Shown one piece after another: positions 1 through 8,631 of a stretch of DNA of 64,000 nt; position 1 is the first letter of the stretch; the number at the start of each line of letters is the position of its first letter. The position numbers were made by a program, and so were the translations under genes. This DNA comes from Gaiellasilicea sp963731615 (GTDB taxonomy: Bacteria > Actinomycetota > Thermoleophilia > Gaiellales > Gaiellaceae), in NCBI GenBank assembly GCA_963731615.1, contig CAVSWD010000008.1, forward strand, positions 248,001-312,000, given 5' to 3'. The notes beneath the pieces are model-generated. The model was not told the DNA's origin, ran no database searches, and saw nothing but the letters and a program-made list of their open reading frames with translations.

Positions 1-2
1 CC

Positions 3-287
3 GCGCCTCGCTGCGGCGCACGCTGCGCCGGAGTCCGCCGGCGCGAGACGCTCTGGAACGACAACCGGAGATCGCTGCGGAGCGCGTTCTGGGGCCGCGA
101 GTCGCTCTTCGTCTTCGCGTTCCGCATGCACTTCGGCCGCCGGCGACGCTATCCGATCGAGCTCGCCCACTTCCACGTCGTCCGCCTCCGCAGCCCGGCC
201 GCGGTCGAGCGCTGGCTCGACGACTACAGCAGCTCGGCGATGAGCGCGGCCGCGCGGGCGGCGCCGTCGGTCTCGACCGACCGGTAG
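3..287 (+). CDS. C-terminal part of an adenylate-kinase-like P-loop protein (5' end outside window)
   Basis: The plus-strand frame beginning at base 3 stays open from the window edge to TAG at 285-287. It encodes an Arg-rich tail with ETLWNDNRRSLR followed by a Trp-Gly-Arg-Glu segment and a run of arginines before a VVRLRSP...VERWL end. This resembles the C-terminus of small adenylate-kinase-like / topology-modulation P-loop kinases, in which a TLWNGNRE-type motif is followed by basic residues and a final VERWL helix. The P-loop itself would lie upstream of the window. The 3' end overlaps, on the opposite strand, the last 64 bases of the glycosyltransferase ORF (convergent). The family assignment rests on motif recall only, so confidence is moderate. 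Confidence 0.55.
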   Translation, partial: APRCGARCAGVRRRETLWNDNRRSLRSAFWGRESLFVFAFRMHFGRRRRYPIELAHFHVVRLRSPAAVERWLDDYSSSAMSAAARAAPSVSTDR

Positions 288-2364
288 TCGACCTCGCGGC
301 CGATCTCCTCGGCGATCGCGGCTGCGATCTCGCCCGGGCCGTCGGTCTCGAACTCCATCCGCCGCCCGGCCCCGTAGCGCTCGAGCCGGTGGTGAACGTG
401 GAAGTTCTGCTCGAAGTGGTGTCGCAGCGGGAAGTAGAGGAACGGGCGCCGGTTGGCGGTCAGCTCCATCGAGGTCGTCAAGCCGCCCTGCACGACCGCA
501 AGGTCGCACGCGGCGAGGTGCCGGTAGAGCTCGTGCACGTACGCCCGGATTTCGAGCCCGTCGTGCTCCGCCAGCGTCGCCGGATCGATCCGCGGGCCGG
601 CGACGACCACCATCCGCAGCTCCGGCACCAGTCGCCTTCGCTTGGGGAAACGCCTCGATCACCCGCTGGAGCAGATGACCTCCGACCCCGGAGCCGCCGA
701 CGGTGACGATGCAGACCTGCTCGTTCGGCTTGTAGCCGAGCTCGTCCCGCAGCTTCTCTCGGTCGGCGACGGGCTCGAACCCGGTCACGTAGCCGGAGAA
801 GTCGTAGTGCTGCTCCGTCCAGTCGCGGATTCCCGGCAGGCCGTTCCCGAATGAGTTCGGGCACGACGTCGTCCGGGTTGCCGACGAAGACGGCGCGGTC
901 GCGGATGCGCGGGAAGCGCGCGATGTGCTCGATCATCTCGGCGTTGTAGTCGGTCGTGAGGAAGCTCTCGTGCTCGCCGCCGTCATCCATCGGCAGCCAG
1001 CCGACGAAATCCGTCAGCCACACGTACGCGGCCGACTTCAGCTCCGGGTTCTCGTGCAGGAAGTAGTCGATCTCCCACGCCTCGTCGCCGATCCAGAGGT
1101 CGTAGCTCTCCTCGCGCGCGACGTCGAGGAAGAGCATGAAGTTCGCGACGAGGATCTCATCCATCCGGCGGATCGCCTGGAAGGCATGCAGGTCGTGCTC
1201 GGCCGACTCGCTCTCGATGTGCGCCGACTCGTTCGCAAGTAGCGCGCTCGCAGGGTGGATCCGCTCGCCTTCGGCCTCGAGCACAGTCGTCACCGGGTGC
1301 TGTGCGAGCCAGTCGATCTCGAGGTCAGGGTGGAGCTTCCGTAGCTCCTGGGCGATCGCCACGTCGCGGCGCGCATGGCCAAGGCCGATCGGCGAGGAGA
1401 CGTAGAGCGCCCGCCGGCGGCGGCTGAGCGCCCGGGTCCACGTCTTCACCTTCGGCGCCGGCGGCGCGACCGTCTCGCCGAACTCCTTCAGCAGACCGTT
1501 GACCTTGACGGGGTGGCGCGCGGTCGGGATGTGACCCGCGCCCTCGAGCGCGACGAACGTTCCGCCCGTGAGCTCCGCGACCGCGAGCGCGCGCTCGCGG
1601 GTTTGGCAGTTGTCCAGCTCGCCGTGGACGACGAGCACCGGGCACCGAACGCGTGCGACGAGCTCGCGGGCCTCCTCCTCGCTCGCGAACGGCGGCGGGG
1701 CCTCCTCGTCGGCGAGAACGAGCGACTCGACGCCTCCGTCGAGTCCCCACCGGACGCAGTCCTCGATCTGCTTCGTCGAATGCGGCTCGGGGAGCTGCTG
1801 CGAGAAGAAGAACTCGAGGAACCCGCGGAAGTCGCGCCGCCAGTAGTGGACGTTCCACTTGGCCCAGCCCTCGTCGGTGTCGAGCGGCTCGGTGGACGGA
1901 TACCGACGGTAGTTCGGATGTCCCGACGTCAGCCGCGGAAGGCAGGGAGAGATCGCGGCAACCCCGAGCGCCAGTGCTGGGTCCGTGGCGGCGAGCATGA
2001 GCGCGTAGCCGCCGCCGTCGCAGAGCCCGCCCAGGAGGGCGGTCTCCGCCCCGGTCGCCTCGAGAACCTCGCGGCCGTCCTTCATGACCTCCCAATACGA
2101 GTACGCGTCGGCGTCGTCCGGCCGGTCCGACTTCCCGTTCCCGCGCGGATCGAACACCACGACCCGGAAGTAGCGCGACAGGTACGGGATCTGCCCCTTC
2201 CACAGCCGCGAGTGGGAGATCGGGGAGGTCGGGAAGAGCAGGAACGTCGTCGGCGCGTCGCCGTAGACCTCGTAGAAGACGCGGACGCCGTCGCGCTCGA
2301 CGTACCCCTCCTCGTCGGGGTAGCGGGCACGTGACTGCTCGTGCGTGGCGAGATCGGCGATCAC
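224..2364 (-). CDS. Alpha/beta hydrolase fused to GT-B glycosyltransferase (two frameshifts)
   Basis: About 712 residues once two frame changes are corrected. Residues 1-300 are an alpha/beta hydrolase of the same family as the two genes upstream (shared YPDEEGYVERDGVRVFYEVYG start, oxyanion region, DPRGNGKSDRP, terminal GAGHIP histidine motif). Its nucleophile elbow reads GLCDG, so Cys replaces the Ser of GxSxG. A basic linker near residue 310 leads into a GT-B glycosyltransferase with SSPIGLGHARRDVAIAQEL at the start of the N-domain and a MurG/GT1-like C-domain (VTVGGSGVGGHLL, CDLAVVQGGLTTSMEL). The frame shifts by one extra base near 848 and again near 633, and all three frames give homologous glycosyltransferase sequence. 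The GTG start at 2364 overlaps the preceding hydrolase's TGA by 4 bases. Substrates are unknown; sugar transfer plus ester or lactone hydrolysis is inferred from the folds. Confidence 0.75.
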
Positions 2365-3255
2365 GGCAGCCGCTCCACGAACTCTCGAACGAGCAGGTTT
2401 ACGACCACCGGATCCCGCGCCTGCGGAAAGTGTCCGGAGCCCTGGAGCGTGACGAGCTGCCCGCTCGTCGCCTCGGCGAGCGCCACGCCCCGCCCGTGCG
2501 AGTGGAGCGCGTCCTCATCGCCGTGGATGACGAGCACCGGACAGCGAACGCGTCCAGCAGAGCTCCCTGAAGTCGACACCAATGGGCAGGTCGATGCCAC
2601 CGTCGTGGTCCGCGAGCACTTCGGGGGTGGTCTCGAGCGCCCAGCCGACAGCGTCCTCGATCGGCTTCGTCGAGTGCGGCTCCGTGAAGCACTTCCCGAT
2701 GAAGAACTCGAGGAAGTCCGGATAGTCCCGGAGCCAGTGGTGCATGTTGTACTTCGCCCACCCTTGGTCGGTATCGAGCCGCTCGTCGAAGGGAAAGACG
2801 GTGCGCTCGGACAGCGGCGGTGCCAGCGGGACGGCCGGCCCGATGAACGCGGCGCCGGCGACGCGCTCCGGCTGCTCCGCGGCGAGAACGACGCCCCAGA
2901 GCGTCGCGCACGACACACCGACGAGGACGGCGCTCTCCGTCGCGGTCGCGTCCATCACCGCGAGCGTGTCGGCAACGAACTCGCGGATCGCGTACGCCTC
3001 GGCGCCCTGCGGGCGGTCGGAGCGGCCGTTCCCGCGCCCGTCGAAGGTGACGACACGGTGCCTGCGCGCGAGGAAGGGGATCTGCATCTTCCAGTGGCGC
3101 GAATGGATGAGCGACCATGTCGGCAGCAAGACGAGCGTCGGTTCGCCGGAGCCGTAGACCTCGTAGAAGACGCGGACGCCGTCGCGCTCGACGTATCCCT
3201 CCTCGTCGGGGTAGCGGGCACGCGTCTGCTCGCGCTCGTCGGCGACCACGCTCAC
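2361..3255 (-). CDS. Alpha/beta hydrolase, middle paralogue (one frameshift)
   Basis: About 297 residues after removing one extra base near 2560, where FRELCW continues in another frame as RVRCPVLVIHGDEDA. Fold landmarks are VFYEVYGSGEP, the TFDGRGNGRSDRP strand-loop, a nucleophile elbow GVSCAT (Ser present, but the last Gly of GxSxG is Ala), the acid-bearing HGDEDA and the catalytic-His segment GSGHFP. The lid region carries the family signature WAKYNMHHWLRDYPDFLEFF and EPHSTKPIED. GTG at 3255 overlaps the upstream paralogue's TGA (GTGA), and its own TGA overlaps the next GTG. It is homologous to soluble carboxylesterase/lactonase-type hydrolases. No signal peptide is visible and the substrate is unknown. 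Confidence 0.8.
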
Positions 3256-4148
3256 GCGAGCCTCCGGGCGAAGTCGCGCAGCAGGAGGTTGAAGAAGACG
3301 GGATCCCGTGCGTGCGGCGCGTGTCCGCCGCCCTCGACCTGGACGAGGTCGCCACCAGTGTGCTCGGCGAGCGCGCGCCCACGCGTGTGCGAGGCGATCG
3401 CGTCGTCGGTGCCGTGGACGACGAGCACGGGACAGCGAATGCGGCGCGCCAGCTCCTGCGCCTCTTCGGGCCCCGGCTTGGCGCCGTGGTGTGCGGCGAT
3501 CAGCGTCTCCGGCGTCGTCTCGAGCCCCCACCCGACGCAGTCCTCGATCTGCTTCGTCGAATGCGGTTCTCGGAAGAGCTTCCCGAAGAAGAAGTCGAGG
3601 AAGCCGTGATAGTCGCGCAGCCAGTAGTGGCGGTTGTACTTCGCCCAGCCCTCGTCGGTGTCGAGCTCGTCCTCCCACGGCATCACCCGCTCCGGGAGCG
3701 GCTCGCCACCGCCCGAGTAGGCGGGGCCGATGAAGACGGCGCCGGCGACGCGCTCGGGCTGCTCGATGGCGAGGATCAGCCCACGCGGCGCCCCGAGCGA
3801 ATAGCCGACGATGACGGCGCGGTCGGTTCCGGTCGCGTCGAGGACGGCGAGCGCATCGAGCGCGAACTCACGCTCGTCGTACGCCTCGGATGCCATCGGG
3901 CGGTCGGAGCGACCATTGCCGCGCCCATCGAACGTGACGACGCGGTGGTCGCGCGCAAGGAACGGGATCTGCCCCTTCCACTGCCGCGAGTGGATGATCG
4001 ACCAGGTCGGCAGGAGGAGGAACGTGGGGTCGCCCGAGCCGTAGGACTCCCAGAAGACACGGACGCCGTCGCGCTCGACGAACCCCGACTCGTCGGGGTT
4101 GCGGGCGCGGGTCTGCTCGCCCACCGGCGCGGTCAGCTCGACAGCCAT
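3252..4148 (-). CDS. Alpha/beta hydrolase, first paralogue of the tandem
   Basis: 298 residues, intact. It shows a canonical Ser nucleophile elbow GYSLGA, the strand TFDGRGNGRSDRP, acid segment VHGTDDAIA and His segment GGGHAPHA, so the full catalytic triad is plausible. The lid signature WAKYNRHYWLRDYHGFLDFF and EPHSTKQIEDCVGWGLE is shared with both downstream paralogues. I place the start at ATG 4148 (MAVELTAPVGEQTR) because it gives the same N-terminal length as the other two copies and lies inside the end of the TetR gene, as expected for coupled genes. A longer ORF reaches 4322 only because a frame change fuses it to the TetR C-terminus. It is the least divergent member of the trio. Confidence 0.85.
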   Translation of the reverse strand: MAVELTAPVGEQTRARNPDESGFVERDGVRVFWESYGSGDPTFLLLPTWSIIHSRQWKGQIPFLARDHRVVTFDGRGNGRSDRPMASEAYDEREFALDALAVLDATGTDRAVIVGYSLGAPRGLILAIEQPERVAGAVFIGPAYSGGGEPLPERVMPWEDELDTDEGWAKYNRHYWLRDYHGFLDFFFGKLFREPHSTKQIEDCVGWGLETTPETLIAAHHGAKPGPEEAQELARRIRCPVLVVHGTDDAIASHTRGRALAEHTGGDLVQVEGGGHAPHARDPVFFNLLLRDFARRLA

Positions 4149-4716
4149 CCGTCGATCCAGTCCGAGGAGCTCGGCATGGCCTGTCTCGATCCCGCCGAGG
4201 CGCTCGACCATGATCCCGAGGTTGAAGGTGATCACGAGCGAGACGAGCGCGTCGAGCGGCATCGTCGACCCCGAGCTCGCGGTGCGGCTCCGCGGAAGGC
4301 GTCGGTGAGCACGGCGCGCCACTCGCGCGTTCGACCCGCGCGAGCCGCTCGCGCAGCCCTTCGTCGTTCCAGGCCATCGCCTGCAGCTCGAGCCAGACCT
4401 TCTCGTAGGTGCGGTCCTCGGCCACGAGGTAGCGCATCGCCGTGCGCCACTTCTCCACGAAGGGCATGTCGGCGGCGTAGAGCTCGCGCTGGCGCTCGAT
4501 AAGCCGCTCCGTGAACCGCTCGAGCGCCCGCACGAGCAGGTTCTCGTTCGAGCCGAAGTAGTAGTGGACCAGGCCGTGGTTGACGCCCGCCTCTTCGGCG
4601 AGCCGCCGCGTCGTGATCCGGGCGTAGCCGATCTCGACGAGCAGCCGCTCCGCCGCGTCGAGGAGGGCGTCCTCGGCGGCGGAGCGGGCAGTCGTCTTCG
4701 TTGCGGGCTCGCTCAC
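4133..4716 (-). CDS. TetR/AcrR-family transcriptional regulator (frameshifted)
   Basis: The N-terminal DNA-binding helix-turn-helix is clear: AEDALLDAAERLLVEIGYARITTRRLAEEAGVNHGLVHYYFGSNENLL, covering about residues 13-60 (shown here only to place the domain). The ligand-binding part follows with an REWRAVL segment, then LVSLVITFNLGIMVERLGG and GHAELL. Three frames are needed: changes fall near 4335, near 4290 and just before the end, where the expected GWIDGWLSS and TGA (4133-4135) are found. GTG 4716 is preferred because it overlaps the stop of the small upstream ORF in a GTGA. The regulator sits between the methanethiol-oxidase homologue and the hydrolases, so it probably senses a small molecule handled by this operon. 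The operator could be the palindrome at 6216. Confidence 0.8.
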
Positions 4717-4877
4717 GTCCGGCTCATTCTCGCGCGTCGGCGCGTCCGAATCGAGCGCCGGCGTCCAGCGCGGCTGCCGAGGCGCGCGCGCACCGCCACG
4801 AGCAGGAGCGGACCGCTCGTCGCGCCCGCCACGAGCGCCGGCAGCAGGCCCTCGACAAGGTGATGCGCGACGATCAC
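4713..4877 (-). CDS. Small membrane protein, 54 aa
   Basis: A 55-codon frame starts at GTG 4877 inside the stop of the selenium-binding-protein gene (GTGA overlap) and ends with a TGA at 4713-4715 that overlaps the TetR GTG start in the same way. It encodes one hydrophobic segment, VEGLLPALVAGATSGPLLLV, at about residues 8-27. A very basic tail follows (many Arg), giving a predicted single membrane helix with a cytoplasmic positive end. I recognise no family. The case for reality is positional: both ends fit the 4-base overlap style of the operon, and it fills an otherwise unexplained 157-base gap exactly. A chance ORF cannot be excluded in such GC-rich DNA. Confidence 0.45.
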   Translation of the reverse strand: MIVAHHLVEGLLPALVAGATSGPLLLVAVRARLGSRAGRRRSIRTRRRARMSRT

Positions 4878-6199
4878 TGGAAGATCTCCGTCGTGCAGTC
4901 GCCGCCCTGGAGGCGCACCTCGTGCGCGCGCGCCGGCCCGTCGGGGCGGTCGGAGAAGTCGACGAAGAAGTCGGGGTCGATCTGCATGCCGCCGTTCGGG
5001 TCGCAGTCGATCCGCAGGAGCCAGGACTGCAGCTCCGGGTAGAACTGGTTGTCCCAGGTCGAGTAGAGCGAGTTCGACACGTACAGTCGGCGGCCGTCGT
5101 ACGAGAGCTGGAGCATGTTCGGGCCACCGCTCAGCTGCCGCGACCCGTCGGTCGGCTTCCCCAGCACACCGCCGAGCCAGAGCTGCCCCGTCAGCTTCGG
5201 ACGCGCGGGGTCGGAGACGTCGTACTGGCGGATGTCACCGTGCAGCCAGTTCGCGAAGTAGAGGAAGCGGTCGTCCATCGAGAGCACGAGGTCGGTGATC
5301 AGCCCCGGGACCGGGAACGGCCATCCCTCCAGCTCGACGCTCTCGACCTCGGTCACAGGATCGGCCGCCCACGAGCCCTTCTGGCGGTGGAAGCGGAAGA
5401 TGACGCTGGAGAGCGCCGCGCCGACGAAGCCCTGCTCGGAGTCGGGGTCGTGCTGCCAGCGGATCTCGAGTGGCACGAGCCCCTTCTCGCCGAGGTCGAC
5501 CGACTGCTCGAGCGTCCGCCGCTCGAGATCCCAGAAGTGGATGCGCTGCCCGTACCTGCCGGCGCCGACGTCTTCGAGGTCGAAGCCCTTCTCATACGCG
5601 TTCGGCTCGCCGAACTCCGACGAGACGAGGACGTTCTTGCGCGGCTGGTACCAGAAGTCGTAGTTGAGCGGCGGCCGGGCGCCGCCGTTCTCCCAGCGGC
5701 CCTTCATCTCGAACGTCTTCGCGTCGATGACGGCGAACCCGCCGGCGCCGTTGCCCTCGGCGTCACCGAGCATGGCGACGACGATGTTGTCGCCGGGCAT
5801 GCAGTGCACGGTGTGCGGCCGCGTGTAGCCGGTCGCCGCGATCACCTCCTCCGGCTCGATCACCTTCTCGATCCAGGCCGCGCGGGTCGTCTGCGACGTT
5901 GACGATGTGGAACCGCGACGAGCGGAAGCCCGGCACGACCAGGTGCGAGCGGTCGGGCCCGTGGCAGGCGGACGAGCAGCGATTCCAGCCGAAGTGGTGC
6001 AGCTCGTCGCCGACGTTCGGCATCGGCAGCTCGTGGACGATCCGGCCCTCCTCCGCGTCGACGACGGCGAGGAAGTCCGGCCGGTCGACGCCCGTGCCCT
6101 CGTGCAGGCAGGCGAGGTAGAGGAACTCCTCCTTCGGCGCCGTCATCGCGTCCTGCGGCGAGCGGTGGAACGACGCGGGTGTGTGGTGTTCGTGCGCAT
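4874..6199 (-). CDS. Selenium-binding protein SBP56 / methanethiol oxidase homologue (frameshifted)
   Basis: About 441 residues if two indels are repaired. The N-terminal part contains the family hallmark DELHHFGWNRCSSAC followed by RSSRFHIVNV. The rest is in a second frame from about 5885: HTVHCMPGDNIVVAMLGDA, the YDFWYQPRKNVLVSSEFGEP blade, HFWDLERR, LITDLVLSMDDRFLYFANW and a C-terminal GGDCTTEIF. This is the beta-propeller SBP56 family, whose bacterial members oxidise methanethiol to formaldehyde, sulfide and peroxide. The start is inferred at ATG 6199, preceded by an AGGAG ribosome site 8 bases upstream. A base seems lost just after the ATG, because the conserved TPASFHRSPQDAM segment runs in the adjacent frame. 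It is the first gene of the chain leading to TetR and the hydrolases. Confidence 0.85.
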
Positions 6200-6421
6200 G
6201 GCGTCCGCTCCTGACTTAGACATATGCCTAATCAGTTGACCAAAGGAGGCAGCGTTCGTCAAGCTCGTCCGCCGGCGCGACCTCCACTCGGCCGCCCACG
6301 CCAGGGCGCGCAGGCCGAGCCAGATCGGGGTCAGGACGACGTAGAAGACGAAGTCCGCGGCGGCGAGGATCGTCAGCCAGAGCGCCCACCGCCACCTCGG
6401 AACCGGCGGCTTAGGTCGCAT
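6143..6421 (-). CDS. Possible small membrane protein downstream of the PPDK regulatory gene
   Basis: ATG 6421 overlaps the end of the PPDK/PEP-synthase regulatory gene by 11 bases. The first 45 residues form a hydrophobic stretch (WALWLTILAAADFVFYVVL, then WLGLRALAWAAEW) flanked by Pro/Arg and Arg-rich ends, consistent with one or two membrane helices. The frame then runs through the palindrome and start region of the SBP56 gene, which is unlikely to be coding. The true protein may therefore be only about 55-75 residues, with its stop hidden by an indel. No family is recognised. Confidence 0.4.
   Translation of the reverse strand: MRPKPPVPRWRWALWLTILAAADFVFYVVLTPIWLGLRALAWAAEWRSRRRTSLTNAASFGQLIRHMSKSGADAMRTNTTHPRRSTARRRTR
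6208..6212 (-). promoter_or_regulatory. Ribosome binding site AGGAG for the SBP56 gene
   Basis: AGGAG on the minus strand ends 8 bases before ATG 6199. It decides the start of the SBP56 homologue, since the frame upstream of the conserved N-terminus contains no other start codon. Confidence 0.55.
6216..6231. promoter_or_regulatory. 16-bp palindrome, probable operator of the SBP56-TetR-hydrolase operon
   Basis: On the minus strand the bases read TTAGGCATATGTCTAA, a near-perfect inverted repeat (TTAGRCAT/ATGYCTAA). It is conspicuously AT-rich in a 70% GC region and sits immediately upstream of the SBP56 ribosome site. A weak -35/-10-like pair (TTGGTC at 6238-6243, TCTAAG at 6215-6220, 17-base spacer) brackets it. 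That -10 would place transcription start almost on the ribosome site, so the promoter assignment is weak. The symmetry and size fit a dimeric repressor such as the TetR encoded in the same operon (inference). Confidence 0.45.
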
Positions 6422-7238
6422 GCGCCTCCTGGCGGCGGCGGTCGACGAGCCGCACGACGCGATGCGCCGTCTCCTCGATCGAGAGCCCGGTGACCTCGAT
6501 CACGGGGCAGCCGAGCCGCCGGTGCAGCGCGGCCGCCTCCTCGAGCTCGTCGTAGATCTCGACCATCTCGGCGTACTGTCGGTTCTTGCCGCCCATCCCC
6601 CGCGCCCGGGCGGTGCGGATCTCCGCGAGCCGTTCGGCGTCGATCGTCAGGCCGACGATCTTGAGCGGGTCGATCTCGAAGAGCTCGGGCGGCGGCTTGA
6701 TCCCCTTCACGATCGGCACGTTCGCCGCCTTCTGCCCGAGATAGCCGAGGTAGATCGAGAGCGGTGTCTTCGACGTCCGGGAGACGCCGACGAGGACGAT
6801 GTCCGCCTCCTCGAGGCCGCTGCCGACGCCGTCGTCGAACTTGACCGCGAACTCGATCGCCTCCATCCGCTTGAAGTAGGTCGAGTTGAGCGGCGGTCGC
6901 GCGCCCGGCGTCATCTTCGCGGCCATGCCGGAGACCTTCGCGATCGATTCGATCGGATGGCCGAGCAGGTCGCAGTAATGAAGCCGTGCGCTGCGGCAGA
7001 GCGTGCGCATGCTCTCGCGCATCTCGCGGTCGACGAGCGTGTAGACCATTACGGCGGGTCGGCCCTTCGCGCGGCTGACGGTCAGCGCGAGGTCGTCGAG
7101 CGACTCGACCCGCGGGTGGCGGATCTCCTCGAACGGCTGGTCGGGAAACTGGGCCTCGAGCGCCGCCACGAGGCGCGCGGCCGTCTCGCCGGTCGAGTCG
7201 GAGACGATGTGGAGCTCGACAGTCTCGCGCGCGGCCAT
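6411..7238 (-). CDS. PEP synthase/pyruvate-phosphate dikinase regulatory protein (bifunctional kinase/phosphorylase)
   Basis: 275 residues, normal for the DUF299/PPRP family. These enzymes inactivate pyruvate-phosphate dikinase or PEP synthase by ADP-dependent phosphorylation and reactivate it by phosphorolysis, so they act at the pyruvate/PEP node. Landmarks are the N-terminal HIVSDSTGETA, the nucleotide-binding loop GVSRTSKTPLSIYLGYLG at about residue 150, NVPIVKGI, and the C-terminal EVTGLSIEETA. ATG 7238 (MAARETVELHIVSDSTG) is chosen because it precedes the conserved strand directly. The longer open frame upstream is antisense to glyS. The target dikinase is not in this window. It diverges from glyS with only 27 bases between start codons. 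Confidence 0.93.
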   Translation of the reverse strand: MAARETVELHIVSDSTGETAARLVAALEAQFPDQPFEEIRHPRVESLDDLALTVSRAKGRPAVMVYTLVDREMRESMRTLCRSARLHYCDLLGHPIESIAKVSGMAAKMTPGARPPLNSTYFKRMEAIEFAVKFDDGVGSGLEEADIVLVGVSRTSKTPLSIYLGYLGQKAANVPIVKGIKPPPELFEIDPLKIVGLTIDAERLAEIRTARARGMGGKNRQYAEMVEIYDELEEAAALHRRLGCPVIEVTGLSIEETAHRVVRLVDRRRQEAHAT

Positions 7239-7265
7239 CGGTGCAGAGGCTAGCCTCTGCCACTC

Positions 7266-8628
7266 GTGAGCACCGACGCCGTGACCATGGACAAGATCGT
7301 CAGCTTGTCGAAGCGGCGCGGCTTCGTCTTCCCGTCCTCGGAGATCTACGGCGGCCTCGGCAGCTCGTACGACTACGGCCACTACGGCGTCCTGCTCAAG
7401 GACAACGTCAAGGCGCGCTGGCTCGAGGCGATGGTGCGCGAGCGGGACGACATCGTCGCGCTCGACTCCTCGATCATCCTCCACCCCGATGTCTGGAAGG
7501 CGTCCGGCCACGTGGGCGGCTTCAGCGACCCGCTCGTCGACTGCAAGTTCTGCAAGAAGCGCTTCCGCGCCGATCATCTCGACACCGAGCAGTGCGGCCA
7601 GCGGCCGTCGAAGAAACCCGGCGAGACCTCCGACTGTGACCTGACGGAGCCGCGCAACTTCAATCTCATGTTCCAGACGCGGGTCGGCGCGCTGGAGGAG
7701 TCGGGGGTAGACGTCTACCTCCGCCCCGAGACCGCGCAGGGGATCTTCATCAACTTCAAGAACGTCGCCGCGATCGCGCGCCGCAAGCCGCCGTTCGGGA
7801 TCGCCCAGATCGGCAAGTCGTTCCGGAACGAGATCACGCCCGGCAACTTCATCTTCCGCACGCTCGAGTTCGAGCAGATGGAGATGGAGTTCTTCGTGCC
7901 GCCGGCCGACGCGGAGGAGTGGTATCGCTACTGGGTCGAGGCGCGGCTCGCGTGGCACACGCGCTACGGCGTCCGCGACAGCCACCTGCGGGTGCGCCCG
8001 CACGAGGCCGACGAGCTCTCGCACTACTCGCGCGGCACGAGCGACATCGAGTACCTGTTCCCGATCGGCTGGTCGGAGCTCGAGGGGATCGCCAACCGCG
8101 GGGAGTTCGACCTGACCCAGCACACCGAGGCGTCCGGAACGAAGCTCGAGTGGTTCGACGCCGCTACCGGCGAGAGCTACGTGCCGCACGTCGTCGAGCC
8201 CGCCCTCGGCGTCAACCGCTCGATGCTGACCTTCATGATCGACGCCTACGACGAGGAGGTCGTCGGCGAGCGGGAGCGGACGGTGCTGCGGCTCCATCCG
8301 CAGCTCGCGCCGGTGAAGGCGGCGGTGCTGCCGCTGATCGGCAAGGACGCGGGGATGGTCGAGAAAGCGCGCGGGCTCTACGAGGAGCTGCGCCGCCACT
8401 TCAGCGTCGAGTACGACGACGGTGGCGCGATCGGCCGCCGCTACCGGCGCCAGGACGAGATCGGCACGCCGTGGGGCCTGACGATCGACGAGCAGACGCT
8501 CGAGGACGACACCGTCACGCTGCGCGACCGTGACTCGCTCGAGCAGGAGCGGCTTCCGCTCGGCGGCGTCCGGGCGAAGCTCGGCGGAGCTGCTCGCGGC
8601 GGACTGGCGCTCGCCGAAGCCCTCCTAG
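7266..8628 (+). CDS. glyS: Glycyl-tRNA synthetase, dimeric alpha2 type (frameshift near 3' end)
   Basis: Class II synthetase charging tRNA-Gly, about 453 residues. Visible features are the N-terminal RRGFVFPSSEIYGG, a YDYGHYGVLLKDN loop, the insertion with CKFCKKRF...C, motif 2 around KSFRNEITPGNFIFRTLEFEQ-like residues, and motif 3 with GVNRSMLTFM. The C-terminal anticodon-binding domain contains HPQLAPVKAAVLPL and GTPWGLTIDE. After VRAKL the frame slips: one extra G near 8584 must be removed to give the expected AELLAADWRSPKPS end with TAG at 8626-8628. Without that repair the frame runs on into unrelated residues. GTG 7266 is used as start; ATG 7287 is an alternative. It is convergent with the following GNAT gene. 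Confidence 0.92.
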
Positions 8629-8631
8629 GAG

